Shown in pieces: positions 33,802-43,278 of a DNA stretch of 64,000 nucleotides (position 1 is the stretch's first letter; every line of letters starts with the position of its first letter). The translations under genes and the position numbers were made by a program. Origin of the DNA: Nocardia gamkensis NBRC 108242. Its GTDB lineage: Bacteria > Actinomycetota > Actinomycetes > Mycobacteriales > Mycobacteriaceae. The stretch covers positions 124,001 to 188,000 of the forward strand of contig NZ_BDBM01000008.1 in NCBI RefSeq assembly GCF_001612985.1, read 5' to 3'. The notes beneath the pieces are model-generated. The model was given only the letters and a program-made list of their open reading frames with translations, had not been told where the DNA came from and searched no databases.

Positions 33802-35034
33802 TCAGCGGGCGCCCACCGCCGCCAAGGCGGTCAGCTCCGCCCGCACCGCCTCGGGCAGGCCCTCGGCGTGCGCGCCGCCGCCGAGCACGCCGACGGCCAA
33901 CTCGCCTGCGAAGGTGTAGGCGAGGAAGGTGACCGCGGCCGACGCGCCCGCGGACGGGCGGGGATGCGCCGAGACGTAGACGATCTCGTAATCGGTGAAC
34001 TCGAGGCAGGGGGGCATGCGGAACAGCGGGACGACGCCGGTGTTGGTCACCGCGATGTGCCCGGCCAGCGAGTGGATCCTGGTCGCGCCGTAGTAATCCG
34101 GGAAGTGCAGCACGGACTGCTGCACGACGCCGTCGGCCAGGTCGCCCGTCAGGCGGGCCGAAATGCGCTGTGCCAGTTCGAGCGGGTTGGCCGCGGGATC
34201 CACCTCCGCGGCGAAGGAAGCCAGACCGGCCATGTTGGTGCCCGCCGACGCGGCCACCGGCGGCTCCAGCCGGGTCCGCAGGTCGACGGGATACAGACAG
34301 CCCGAATGTGCCGCGCCGCCGACTGTTTCCCGTGCATGAGCGCGTAGCAGAGCGGCGGTGAGCAAGCCGTTCACCGTCACTCCTGCTCTGCGTCCGAGTT
34401 CGACGATCCGGGCGGTGGCCTCCCGGTTCAGCCGCACACGTACCGGACGGGCGAGCGTGCTCGGTGCCGGCGGCGCGCTGTCGGGCGGTAGCTCCCGCGC
34501 CTGCGGCGGCAGCGGCTCGGTCACGTCCTCGAAGCCGGATGTCGTGGTCCTGGTGATGCCGCGCGCTGCGACGTGCCACTCCAATGATTGCGGAATCCCC
34601 TGTGGCGCAATCTCTATGGATTGCCGTTCGGTGATGCCGGTATAGCAGTCCCAGAGTCGCGACAACAGCTCGACGCAGTGGCCCGCGTCGGCGACGCTGT
34701 GGTGCGCGAACAGCGTGATCCGCCATTCGTCCGCGCCCGAGCCGACGACGTCCAGATAGGCCAGTTGCGCCGTCGGATCCACCGCGGGAACGTCGATCAC
34801 CGCCACGTCACCCTCGCGCACGGACACCGAGGTCCACGCCGCCTCGTCCCCGGCGAGCAGATAGCCCTGTCCTGCGGCGTCTTCCACGATTCTGCAACCG
34901 ATCACCGGATACCCGCGCCGCAACGCCGCGAACGCCTCCCGCAGCGCCGTCACGTCGAGCGCTCCCCGCACCGACACCGACCGGCCCGTGTAGGTGCCAT
35001 GCCGCACGAACCGCTGCTCCGACGGCGCCAGCAT
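33802..35034 (-). CDS. PapA5-like condensation-domain acyltransferase
   Basis: A 410-residue protein of the condensation-domain superfamily, close in length and layout to mycobacterial PapA5, which transfers an acyl chain from a polyketide synthase carrier to an alcohol. The active-site motif is HHSVADAG (HHxxxDA where HHxxxDG is usual). Other blocks are MLAPSEQRFVRHGTYTGRSV at the N-terminus, VTVNGLLTAALL in the middle and HIAVTNTGVVPLF near the end. ATG 35034 is chosen for the homologous N-terminus; in-frame codons upstream read VLWDEDSLVR and could extend it. It is divergent from tenA (100 bases apart). The lipid substrate cannot be inferred, as no polyketide synthase is present. Confidence 0.82.
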   Translation of the reverse strand: MLAPSEQRFVRHGTYTGRSVSVRGALDVTALREAFAALRRGYPVIGCRIVEDAAGQGYLLAGDEAAWTSVSVREGDVAVIDVPAVDPTAQLAYLDVVGSGADEWRITLFAHHSVADAGHCVELLSRLWDCYTGITERQSIEIAPQGIPQSLEWHVAARGITRTTTSGFEDVTEPLPPQARELPPDSAPPAPSTLARPVRVRLNREATARIVELGRRAGVTVNGLLTAALLRAHARETVGGAAHSGCLYPVDLRTRLEPPVAASAGTNMAGLASFAAEVDPAANPLELAQRISARLTGDLADGVVQQSVLHFPDYYGATRIHSLAGHIAVTNTGVVPLFRMPPCLEFTDYEIVYVSAHPRPSAGASAAVTFLAYTFAGELAVGVLGGGAHAEGLPEAVRAELTALAAVGAR

Positions 35035-35134
35035 CCGAACCAGAGAATCCTCATCCCACAACACATCGCAAGGGTGCGGCACCACCGCCACGGGTGCAAA
35101 CCGACCGGGCGGACGGATGCGGAAGACTGCCGGT

Positions 35135-35758
35135 ATGAGTCTCGCGGCACGTTTGGAGATCCTCGGCCTGTCCTCGGTGGAGGAACAGCTCAACCATCCC
35201 ACCGTGGTGGGTATCGCCGAGGGCACTCTGCCCGAACCGGTCTTCCGGTCCTGGCTGGAGCAGGATTACCTTTTCCTGCTCGACTACGTGCGGGTGTTCG
35301 CCCGCCTGGCATGGCAAGCTCCGCAGGCTCATCTGGGCGACCTGGTCGACCTGGCGCACGCCACCTACCACGAGGAGCTGTCGCTGCACCGCTCGCTGGC
35401 CGCCGAGTTCGGCGCGGATCTCGACGGCGCCACCAAAGGCGCGCCGTGCGCGGCGTACACCGCGTTCCTCCTGGACTCCGCCGCGTCCTACGGTGCGGGG
35501 CTCGCCGCCCTCTACCCGTGCATGTGGGGGTACTCCACGCTGGGCGCGCGACTGGCACAGCACCCGCCCGCCGAACCGCGCTACCGCCGCTGGGTCGACA
35601 CCTACGCCGATCCGGGCTTCGCCGCCCTGACCCGCCGGTGCGCGCAGATGATCGATGAATCCGGAGTCGACCCGGCCCGCGCGGAGGAGCTGTTCCGCGA
35701 GGGATTGCGGCACGAACTGGCGTTCTGGGACGTCCCACTGAATCCATCCGGGCACTGA
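35135..35758 (+). CDS. tenA: TenA family protein (thiaminase II / aminopyrimidine aminohydrolase)
   Basis: A 207-residue TenA/Thi-4 fold protein. Active-site features are present: the Asp of EQDYLFLLDYV, the Tyr/Glu of ATYHEELSLHR, the catalytic Cys in LYPCMWGYSTLG and the C-terminal Glu in RHELAFWD. Enzymes of this family hydrolyse amino-HMP to HMP for thiamin salvage, or cleave thiamin. No thiamin gene or TPP riboswitch is nearby, so salvage is inferred from the family only. It is divergent from the PapA5-like gene and convergent with glyS, with a hairpin between. Confidence 0.88.
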   Translation: MSLAARLEILGLSSVEEQLNHPTVVGIAEGTLPEPVFRSWLEQDYLFLLDYVRVFARLAWQAPQAHLGDLVDLAHATYHEELSLHRSLAAEFGADLDGATKGAPCAAYTAFLLDSAASYGAGLAALYPCMWGYSTLGARLAQHPPAEPRYRRWVDTYADPGFAALTRRCAQMIDESGVDPARAEELFREGLRHELAFWDVPLNPSGH

Positions 35759-35853
35759 TGAGTGACCTCGGTCGCGGTGCCGTGGGGACTCGCGCTGCTG
35801 CTCCCCACCACGATCGGCATGATCACCCGCAAGGACAACCGCTGAACGCCGGC

Positions 35854-35881
35854 GCCCCGTGGCCCATCACGGCCACGGGGC
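35854..35881. terminator. 11-bp hairpin between tenA and glyS
   Basis: GCCCCGTGGCC and GGCCACGGGGC form a perfect 11-bp stem with a six-base loop. It lies between convergent genes, ending 13 bases before the glyS stop, and can serve as the terminator for both. Confidence 0.75.
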
Positions 35882-35893
35882 ACCGCGGCGGAC

Positions 35894-37285
<1,392 letters not shown>

Positions 37286-37420
37286 GCGAGAATTCTCCAT
37301 CCACTGCGAGTCGGAATTTTGCATTGCACGAACACGATAGTTTTGTGTCGATGCTGCGATTGTGCCCAGCCTATCGGCAGGCCCGGTGCCGGTTTCAACC
37401 GCACGGTTCGGCGCGCCCGT

Positions 37421-37467
37421 TTGACATGCGCACCTGTGCATACGCAAACTGGTAATGCTTTCCATTA
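37421..37467 (+). promoter_or_regulatory. candidate zinc-responsive operator region of the smtB-zur operon
   Basis: TTGACA at 37421 is a good -35 box. It runs into an imperfect palindrome ATGCGCAC-CT-GTGCATAC (37426-37443), and 10 bases later TAATG and CATTA (37453-37467) form a second inverted repeat, close to the smtB ribosome-binding site AAGGAG. The promoter lies before a two-gene zinc-regulator operon that is self-regulated in mycobacteria, so these are candidate SmtB and/or Zur sites. Which protein binds which is not determined. Confidence 0.4.
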
Positions 37468-37480
37468 AGGAGTTGGTGAC

Positions 37481-37831
37481 ATGACCGCCGAGACCGCCCC
37501 GGCACCGCCGCACAACCCGTATCGGTCGCCCGGCCCGGCCCCGGTACCCGCACGATCCGTGCTGGAGGACGCGGGTGAGTTGTTGCGGGCGCTGGCAGCG
37601 CCGGTTCGGATTGCTATCGTGCTCCAGTTGCGCGAGTCACCGCGGTGTGTGCACGAATTGGTCGACGCGCTCGGTGTCACGCAACCACTGGTCAGTCAGC
37701 ATCTGCGTATCCTCAAGGCCGCCGGTGTCGTGCACGGTGAGCGTTCGGGTCGCGAGGTGCTCTATGAACTCGTCGACGACCATCTGGCGCACATCGTCGT
37801 CGACGCCGTCGCGCACGCCGAGGAAGGGTGA
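37481..37831 (+). CDS. smtB: ArsR/SmtB-family metal-sensing repressor
   Basis: A 116-residue winged-helix repressor. The DNA-binding part is [40 protein letters not shown] and [20 protein letters not shown]. His and Asp residues in the last helix ([18 protein letters not shown]) fit a zinc site of the SmtB alpha5 type. In M. tuberculosis Rv2358 is the zinc-released repressor that controls the operon with furB; the same arrangement is here, with the zur start four bases downstream. Start ATG 37481 follows AAGGAG. Confidence 0.9.
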   Translation: MTAETAPAPPHNPYRSPGPAPVPARSVLEDAGELLRALAAPVRIAIVLQLRESPRCVHELVDALGVTQPLVSQHLRILKAAGVVHGERSGREVLYELVDDHLAHIVVDAVAHAEEG

Positions 37832-37834
37832 TTC

Positions 37835-38269
37835 GTGCCAGACAACACGACCGTTCCACAGAAACCGGTCGGTATCCGCAGCACCAGGCAGCGCAGCGCC
37901 ATCGCCGCGCTGCTCGGTGACATCGATGAGTTCCGCTCCGCCCAGGACCTGCACGACGAGTTGCGCAAGCGCGGCGAGGGCATCGGGCTGACCACGGTCT
38001 ACCGGACGTTGCAGTCGCTGGCCGACGCGGGCATGGTCGACGTGCTGCGCACCGACTCCGGCGAGTCGGTCTACCGCCAGTGCTCCACCGGCCATCATCA
38101 TCACCTGGTGTGCCGGCATTGCGGCCACACCGTGGAGGTGGAGGGCCCGACGGTGGAGGCATGGGCCGAGGCCATCGCGAGCGAGCACGGCTTCAGCGAG
38201 ATCAGCCACACCCTCGAGGTGTTCGGCACCTGCACGACATGCGGGGCGGCGCGCCGACGCGACGGCTGA
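37835..38269 (+). CDS. zur: zinc uptake regulator Zur (FurB)
   Basis: A 144-residue Fur-family repressor. The winged helix is near 15-80 (STRQRSAIAALLGDIDEF, AQDLHDELRKRGEGIGLTTV, YRTLQSLADAGMVDVL). The dimer domain has the metal-binding HHHHLVCRHCGHTVEV and GTCTTCGAARR, with two CxxC pairs for structural zinc. This matches mycobacterial FurB/Zur, which in the zinc-bound form shuts off zinc uptake and alternative ribosomal-protein genes. GTG start 37835, coupled to smtB by a three-base gap. Confidence 0.93.
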   Translation: MPDNTTVPQKPVGIRSTRQRSAIAALLGDIDEFRSAQDLHDELRKRGEGIGLTTVYRTLQSLADAGMVDVLRTDSGESVYRQCSTGHHHHLVCRHCGHTVEVEGPTVEAWAEAIASEHGFSEISHTLEVFGTCTTCGAARRRDG

Positions 38270-38396
38270 TCCACCCGATTCCCGGCGTGTCCGGTTAACG
38301 CGGCCTCCACCGGCGGAGATTCACCGGCGAGATCCTCGAACGCCCGGGCCGAGCCGAGCCCGATACGGAGGGTCCGCCATCTGCTGGGGAGGCAGC

Positions 38397-39362
38397 GTGT
38401 CAACGACCATCGACTCATCCATACGCCCGGTGCGCCGCCGGGCCGTGACCGTCGCCGGGGCCGCGCTCGTCGTGGTCTCGGCGATGCTCCTCTCGGCGTG
38501 CGAGGACAAGGACGGCACGCCGGTGGCCGTCTCCCCGACGCCCACTTCCGCGGTCGCGGTCCGGCCGGGCTCCGACAGCGGGCAGTCGACCGTCCGCACC
38601 GTCGGCAAGACCGGCTGGTACGACGGATTCGACATCACCGTGGACAAGGCGACCGTCGTGCCGGACGAATACGGCGGCGCGAAGGTGCGCATCGACATCA
38701 CCTACAAGAACACCACCCTCGACGACCACACCCTGAGCATCACGCCGTCGCTGCTGGTCGGCAGGGAAGTGGACGGCGGGGCGATCTTCGACAGCCCGGC
38801 GGTGCCCGGCAACGGCTCGGCCACGGGCACCGCGACGACGTCCGTCGCGTCGGCCAAGGACGCCGAGCACCTCATCGACACGATGACCATCGTGTACGGC
38901 AAGGCCGCAGACAACCAGACCAAGATCCCGCTCGCCGCGGCGGGCAAGGTGGACAGCGTCCAGCCGAGGACATTGCCGATCAGCGGCACGCTGGTGCAGG
39001 ACCAGACGACCATCCGGATCACCGGAGGCAGAATCAGCCCGAGCTACACCGAGAACGAGAACGGCAAATCCGATCTGGCGCTGCGCATCGCGCTCGTCGG
39101 CGGAGCGGGCATCCCCGCAGGCGGGACGAACATCTACTACGACTACTTCACCGTCCGGACCCCCGACGGACGGACCGTGGCCGCCGACGTCCGCGGCCCG
39201 ATCAACGAGTTGCTCAACGCCAACGAGACCATCGACAATCCGAAGAACTACGTCGTCTTCGTGGTGCCCTCCCCTGGCACCGGCTCCTACACGCTGACGT
39301 ACAACGCTCAGAAGGAAGATGGCGCGGCCGGCGCGCCCACACTGTCGTTCACGGTGGGCTGA
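38397..39362 (+). CDS. lipoprotein with two DUF4352-like domains
   Basis: A 321-residue predicted lipoprotein. After a basic N-terminus the hydrophobic run AVTVAGAALVVVSAMLLSAC ends in a lipobox (LSAC, Cys at ~38). A Ser/Thr/Pro-rich spacer follows, then two all-beta segments reminiscent of DUF4352 immunoglobulin-like domains (GWYDGFDITVDKATVVPDEY; IRITGGRISPSYTENENG). Start GTG 38397 has GGGGAGG upstream. It lies downstream of the zinc regulators but about 130 bases away, so co-regulation is uncertain. Extracytoplasmic binding function only can be suggested. Confidence 0.78.
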   Translation: MSTTIDSSIRPVRRRAVTVAGAALVVVSAMLLSACEDKDGTPVAVSPTPTSAVAVRPGSDSGQSTVRTVGKTGWYDGFDITVDKATVVPDEYGGAKVRIDITYKNTTLDDHTLSITPSLLVGREVDGGAIFDSPAVPGNGSATGTATTSVASAKDAEHLIDTMTIVYGKAADNQTKIPLAAAGKVDSVQPRTLPISGTLVQDQTTIRITGGRISPSYTENENGKSDLALRIALVGGAGIPAGGTNIYYDYFTVRTPDGRTVAADVRGPINELLNANETIDNPKNYVVFVVPSPGTGSYTLTYNAQKEDGAAGAPTLSFTVG

Positions 39363-39734
39363 TCCGGTCGCCCGCCGCCTTTTCGGCGGACCTTGCCCGA
39401 GCCCCTCGAGAATCCCGGGGTGCAGTGGGGCAGTTACGCCGAGACCAAGCGTCCGAGCCGAGCGCATTCACTTGCTGAAGGATTGCCGCAGTGCGAGAGA
39501 GGCGATGGGGACAACGACGTGTCACGCGCAACGCCGCAGTGAAAATACCTCGGGACCGACCGGCGAGCCGCTACGGTCCGAGTTGGGTCAAGGCGCCCAC
39601 CCCCTGCGGGTGCCCACCCACCCGGGGGGTGGACACTCTCCACCCCCCGGGGCCCGGGCGCTTCGGCCGCACGGCCGAGGACATCTCACATTCGGTACTG
39701 CCCTGCCAGTGAACCGGTCCACGTCCTGAAAAAA
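39363..39734. other. non-coding stretch with a very stable GC hairpin
   Basis: About 370 bases between the lipoprotein gene and the terminator of the convergent membrane-protein gene. No credible gene. At 39621-39651 a perfect 12-bp stem (CCCGGGGGGTGG with its complement) has a seven-base loop and is likely a terminator for plus-strand transcription, although it lies 260 bases after the stop codon. Confidence 0.45.
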
Positions 39735-39780
39735 CGACACGGTCGCCGCAACCTCCCGGCTAGAGGTGTTGCGACGACCG
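39735..39780 (-). terminator. intrinsic terminator of the ABC-2-like membrane gene
   Basis: CGGTCGCCGCAACCTC pairs with GAGGTGTTGCGACGACCG, with small bulges and a seven-base loop. On the minus strand it is followed by GTTTTTTC. It begins about 40 bases past the stop codon at 39823. Confidence 0.7.
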
Positions 39781-39822
39781 CGTGAACCCGACTTACAGTA
39801 CGGCTCAGCGCCTGTGCGCGGT

Positions 39823-40794
39823 TCAGCCGACCGGGACCGCGGTCCGAGCCGACGCAGACGTCTGGACCGGGCGACCGCGCAGCGCGGCCACTCCGAGCAG
39901 TGCGAGCGCCAGCGCACTCCACACCAGCAGCACCACCAGCGGTCCGGTCGCGGCGGCGCCGTCGAAGAACGCGACCGAACGCAGCAACGACGCGGCGGCG
40001 CCCGGCGGCAGCAACTGCCCGACGGCGCCCCACGGCTGCGGCAACAGCTCCGGCGCGGACGTGGCCGCCGAGAACGGATTGCCGATCAGCAGCATGGTGA
40101 GCGCGGCGATACCGATCCCGGCACGTCCGAGCACCGCGGCGAGGCCGACGACCGCACCGGCGACCGCGAACGACACCAGCCCCGCGACCGCCGCGAGCAC
40201 CAGGTACGACCCGGGCACCACCGACATCCAGCCCTGGATGATCGCCATCCCGAGCAGTCCACCCGTGACACCGAAGGTGGCCAGCCCGATCACCTTGCCT
40301 CCGATTCCCGGGATCAGCAGCGACAGGAGCACGCCCGCCGCGATGCCGGACATCACCAGCGGCAGCACCATCGCACCGAACGCGGTGCCACGCGGATCGT
40401 CCGAGTCGGCGGCCACCACGTCCTCGACCCGGGCGGCGGGTGCGCCGGAGAGCTGCTGCCCGATCTGGGTGAGTTGCTGTGCGACAGCGGGACTGGCGCC
40501 GGAGGCGACCAGCACACGCGGCGGTCCGTCGCCGGTGATGATCGCCCCGTAGACCTCCCGGTCCTCGATCGCGGCGCGAGCGGCGGCCTCGTCCGCGGGG
40601 GTGGTGATCTCGAAGGCGCCCGGACTGTGCTCGGCGAGCTTGCCGGTGACCATCGCGGCCTGCGGACCCGTGACGGCCAGCGGCAGGTCACGAGGCGCGA
40701 TGTTCGCGGCCGGCCAGGCGAAAGCGATCAGCATCAGCGCCTGGAGCAGAGCGGCGCCGATGCCCAGCGCGAACGCCCGCTGCGTGGTGTTCAT
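39823..40794 (-). CDS. ABC-2/YhgE-like membrane protein
   Basis: A 323-residue membrane protein with one N-terminal helix (LGIGAALLQALMLIAFAWP), an extracytoplasmic domain of ~130 residues (ITTPADEAAARAAIEDREVY, RVLVASGASPAVAQQLTQIG) and five or six further helices at the C-terminus. This layout matches the YhgE/Pip and ABC-2 type family used in efflux or secretion complexes; no ATPase gene is nearby. Start ATG 40794 follows AGGGAGAAGG. It is divergent from a TetR gene, and matching half-sites lie in front of both genes, so repression by that TetR is likely. Confidence 0.8.
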   Translation of the reverse strand: MNTTQRAFALGIGAALLQALMLIAFAWPAANIAPRDLPLAVTGPQAAMVTGKLAEHSPGAFEITTPADEAAARAAIEDREVYGAIITGDGPPRVLVASGASPAVAQQLTQIGQQLSGAPAARVEDVVAADSDDPRGTAFGAMVLPLVMSGIAAGVLLSLLIPGIGGKVIGLATFGVTGGLLGMAIIQGWMSVVPGSYLVLAAVAGLVSFAVAGAVVGLAAVLGRAGIGIAALTMLLIGNPFSAATSAPELLPQPWGAVGQLLPPGAAASLLRSVAFFDGAAATGPLVVLLVWSALALALLGVAALRGRPVQTSASARTAVPVG

Positions 40795-40807
40795 GACCTT
40801 CTCCCTA

Positions 40808-40886
40808 AAAATCGAATGCTCGTTCTTTTTAGTTGGGCCTACGGTCGCACGGGACCGGAAGGTTGTCAAGAACGGATATTCGTTTT
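40808..40886. promoter_or_regulatory. pair of inverted TetR-type operators between divergent genes
   Basis: GAACGAGCATTCG (minus strand, 40813-40825) and GAACGGATATTCG (plus strand, 40870-40882) share GAACG, three free bases and ATTCG, with flanking AA and TTT also conserved. The copies face in opposite directions and each lies just before one of two divergent genes. That layout fits a TetR dimer repressing its own gene and the membrane-protein gene. Confidence 0.6.
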
Positions 40887-40897
40887 ATTTTTGGCCT

Positions 40898-41515
40898 ATG
40901 CCCCGAGTCAGCGAAGAGCACATGGAACGCCGCAGGCAGCAGATTCTGGACGCCGCGCGGCTCTGCTTCGCCCGCAGGGGGTTCTACGAGACGTCCATGC
41001 AGGACGTGTTCGCGCAGTCGGGGCTCTCGGCCGGTGCGGTCTACCGGTACTTCAAAAGCAAGGACGAGCTGATCACGGCGCTCGCCACGGAGACGACGGT
41101 GTCCCTGCGCGTGGCCATGGCCGACGCGATCGGCCGTGACCCGCTGCCCACGCCCGCCGAGCTGATCACCGTGATCGCCGAGGAGGTCGTGCGGCGCAGC
41201 GGACCCGACGGGCCGGTGCGACTGGCGCCGCAAGCCTGGGCGCTGGCCCTGGTGCATCCGGGGGCGGCGGTGATGGTGCGCGAGACGATGATCTCGATGC
41301 GCGCGCTCTGGGTGACCTACGCCGAGCGCATGCGCGACAAGGGCTGGCTACCCGCGGACGCCGACCTCGACGCCGTGGCCAAAGCGATCATCGGGCTACT
41401 GCCGGGATTCATCCTCCAGCACCTCATCCTCGAGGACCTCGACCCGCAGACGCTGGCACGCGGCGTGCGCACCCTGCTGCCCTACGGCGAAACCACCGGC
41501 ACGAACGCCGGCTGA
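40898..41515 (+). CDS. TetR-family repressor
   Basis: A 205-residue regulator. The helix-turn-helix is textbook: RRRQQILDAARLCFARRGFY, ETSMQDVFAQSGLSAGAVYR, YFKSKDELI. The ligand domain (60-205) is helical without a recognisable specificity. It is divergent from the ABC-2-like membrane gene and carries one of the two operator copies 12 bases before its start. The likely ligand is a compound exported by the membrane protein, by analogy with drug-efflux pairs. ATG 40898 is chosen because it starts the usual TetR N-terminus. Confidence 0.9.
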   Translation: MPRVSEEHMERRRQQILDAARLCFARRGFYETSMQDVFAQSGLSAGAVYRYFKSKDELITALATETTVSLRVAMADAIGRDPLPTPAELITVIAEEVVRRSGPDGPVRLAPQAWALALVHPGAAVMVRETMISMRALWVTYAERMRDKGWLPADADLDAVAKAIIGLLPGFILQHLILEDLDPQTLARGVRTLLPYGETTGTNAG

Positions 41516-41532
41516 CGGCCGTCGTGCCCCCT

Positions 41533-41943
41533 TCAGGGCAGCAGACCCTGCCTGGCCCGGCTCGCGTTGGACAGCACGAGCAGCAGCATGGTGGTGAGGG
41601 CCTGGTCGTCCAAGCCCGCGGCGGGGAAGGTGTAGCGCAGGATGACATCGGCGAGCCCGCCGCGGGCGATCACGGTGAGCGAACCGAATTGCAGCGCGTT
41701 GTTGCGCTCGGCGACGCGCTTGTGCAGCTGCGCCTTCAGCGGGCGGTCCCAGGCCAGCACACAGGTGAGACTCAGCACGTCCAAGCCGGGCGCCAGGGTC
41801 ACCGCGCGCAGCGAGCACAGCGCGCCCTCGTACTCGAAGCCCAGCGACCCTTCTGGGTCGACCCGCACGTCGATGCCGTAACTCGACAGGCAGGCCCCGG
41901 CCCGCGCCTGGAGTTCCCGATCCGGCGTCACCGCTGCGTCCAT
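41533..41943 (-). CDS. YbjN-like small protein
   Basis: A 136-residue protein with the mixed alpha/beta fold expected for YbjN or the type III chaperone-like family: LQARAGACLSSYGIDVRVDP, SLGFEYEGALCSLRAVTLA, LDVLSLTCVLAWDRPLKAQL and VAERNNALQFGSLTV. Members often act as adaptors or chaperones; the exact partner is unknown. Its start is 15 bases after the decaprenyl-diphosphate synthase stop, so the two are probably co-transcribed. The gene converges with the TetR gene. Confidence 0.75.
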   Translation of the reverse strand: MDAAVTPDRELQARAGACLSSYGIDVRVDPEGSLGFEYEGALCSLRAVTLAPGLDVLSLTCVLAWDRPLKAQLHKRVAERNNALQFGSLTVIARGGLADVILRYTFPAAGLDDQALTTMLLLVLSNASRARQGLLP

Positions 41944-41957
41944 GTCCGACCCGCCGT

Positions 41958-42776
41958 TCACTTGGTGCCGCCGAAACGGCGGTCCCGGGAAGCGTACTGG
42001 AGGCATGCCTCCCACAGGTTGCGCCGATCGAAGTCGGGGAACAGCGTGTCCTGGTAGACGAATTCGGCGTAGGCCGACTGCCAGAGCAGGAAGTTCGAGC
42101 TGCGGAACTCACCCGACGGGCGCAGGAACAGGTCCACGTCCGGCATGTCGGGCTCGTCGAGGTATTTCGCCACCGTCGCCTCGGTGACCTTCTCCGGATC
42201 GATCTCACCCGCCGCCACCCGGCGCGCGATCTCCCTTGCCGCGTCGGCGATCTCGGCGCGGCCACCGTAGTTGACGCACATGGTCAGCGTCATCACCGTG
42301 TTGTCCTTGGTGAGTTCCTCGGCGACCTCCAGTTCCTTGATCACGCTGCGCCACAGGCGCGGTCGCCGACCGGCCCAGCGCACCCGCACACCCATCTCGT
42401 GCATTTCGTCCCGGCGCCTGCGGATCACGTCGCGGTTGAAGCCCATGAGGAAGCGCACCTCCTCGGGGCTGCGCCGCCAGTTCTCGGTGGAGAACGCGTA
42501 GGCCGACAGCCACTTGACGCCGATCTCGATACAGCCCTCGACGGTGTCCATCAGCACCGCCTCGCCGCGCTCGTGCCCGGCGGTGCGCGGCAGCCCGCGC
42601 TCCTGGGCCCAGCGCCCGTTCCCGTCCATGACGAGCGCGACGTGGTTGGGCACCAGTTCCGGCGGCAGTTGCGGCGGCCGAGCTCCCGACGGGTGCGGCG
42701 CGGGCGGGCGGACGGCGCCCGCGTGCTCGGGCGCGGTCGCGGTGGCGGAATCTCGGCGGCGGATCACGGCCTCCAT
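41958..42776 (-). CDS. uppS: cis-prenyltransferase, probable decaprenyl diphosphate synthase
   Basis: A 272-residue cis-prenyltransferase that builds the polyprenyl-phosphate carrier for cell-wall synthesis. The core has [19 protein letters not shown] (DGNGRW), the motif [26 protein letters not shown] and the terminal motif [19 protein letters not shown] with YAEF. In M. tuberculosis Rv2361c, in the same position beside recO, makes decaprenyl diphosphate; that product is inferred here. The first ~40 residues are variable. The YbjN-like gene follows 15 bases downstream. Confidence 0.93.
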   Translation of the reverse strand: MEAVIRRRDSATATAPEHAGAVRPPAPHPSGARPPQLPPELVPNHVALVMDGNGRWAQERGLPRTAGHERGEAVLMDTVEGCIEIGVKWLSAYAFSTENWRRSPEEVRFLMGFNRDVIRRRRDEMHEMGVRVRWAGRRPRLWRSVIKELEVAEELTKDNTVMTLTMCVNYGGRAEIADAAREIARRVAAGEIDPEKVTEATVAKYLDEPDMPDVDLFLRPSGEFRSSNFLLWQSAYAEFVYQDTLFPDFDRRNLWEACLQYASRDRRFGGTK

Positions 42777-42897
42777 CCTGCCTGATCGCTTCCGCCGCCC
42801 CTACCGCCGCGTTGCTTCCTGGCGAATTCCGCGGTTCCACCGGCGCCGGTGACTTATTCTTTTCCCTATCGTGATACTGGGGAGGGGTTTCTCGAAC

Positions 42898-43278
42898 GTG
42901 ACCGATTTACCAGGCACCGCGACCGCGGCGGGTTTCCGGGCCACTCGTGAACTGCTCGGCCTTCCGGTTCCATGGTGTGCACGGTTCTTCGCGGTCGCGG
43001 AACGCACCGTCGAGCGGTGGGAGAAAGGGGCCTTCCAGATTCCCGACGTCGTGGCCCGGGAACTCGCCTCCATCGCGGACGAGACCGACCAGGTGGTCGA
43101 GGCCATGGTCGACGCCATCGACGCCGGGGAGATCTCGCCCCGCCTGCACACCTACCGGACCAACGACGACTACTGCAAGCACGAGCCGGACACCCGCTAC
43201 CCGGCCACCTGGCACCGCGCCGTGTGCGCCCGCGTCATGATCGAGCTGCCCCAGGTAGAGCTTCAATTCGTGGAGTAG
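42898..43278 (+). CDS. HTH-domain protein of the DUF1870-like type
   Basis: A 126-residue protein with a helix-turn-helix near 14-60 (TAAGFRATRELLGLPVPWC, then FFAVAERTVERWEKGAFQIP) and a helical extension with an acidic stretch (DETDQVVEAMVDAIDAGEI). The VERWEKG pattern matches small XRE/DUF1870 proteins. The start is GTG 42898, ten bases after GGGGAGGGG; a GTG nine codons earlier lacks a ribosome-binding site. It is divergent from uppS and its last 44 bases overlap the end of recO on the other strand. It is an insertion relative to the M. tuberculosis gene order. Confidence 0.7.
   Translation: MTDLPGTATAAGFRATRELLGLPVPWCARFFAVAERTVERWEKGAFQIPDVVARELASIADETDQVVEAMVDAIDAGEISPRLHTYRTNDDYCKHEPDTRYPATWHRAVCARVMIELPQVELQFVE

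Noticed and set aside
35080..35135. TPP riboswitch before tenA
   Set aside because: Only ~100 bases separate the divergent starts, and no thi-box sequence (CUGAGA) in a plausible stem context was found.
35762..35845. A 27-residue hydrophobic ORF after tenA
   Set aside because: GTG start without a clear ribosome-binding site, very short, runs toward the terminator; no independent support.
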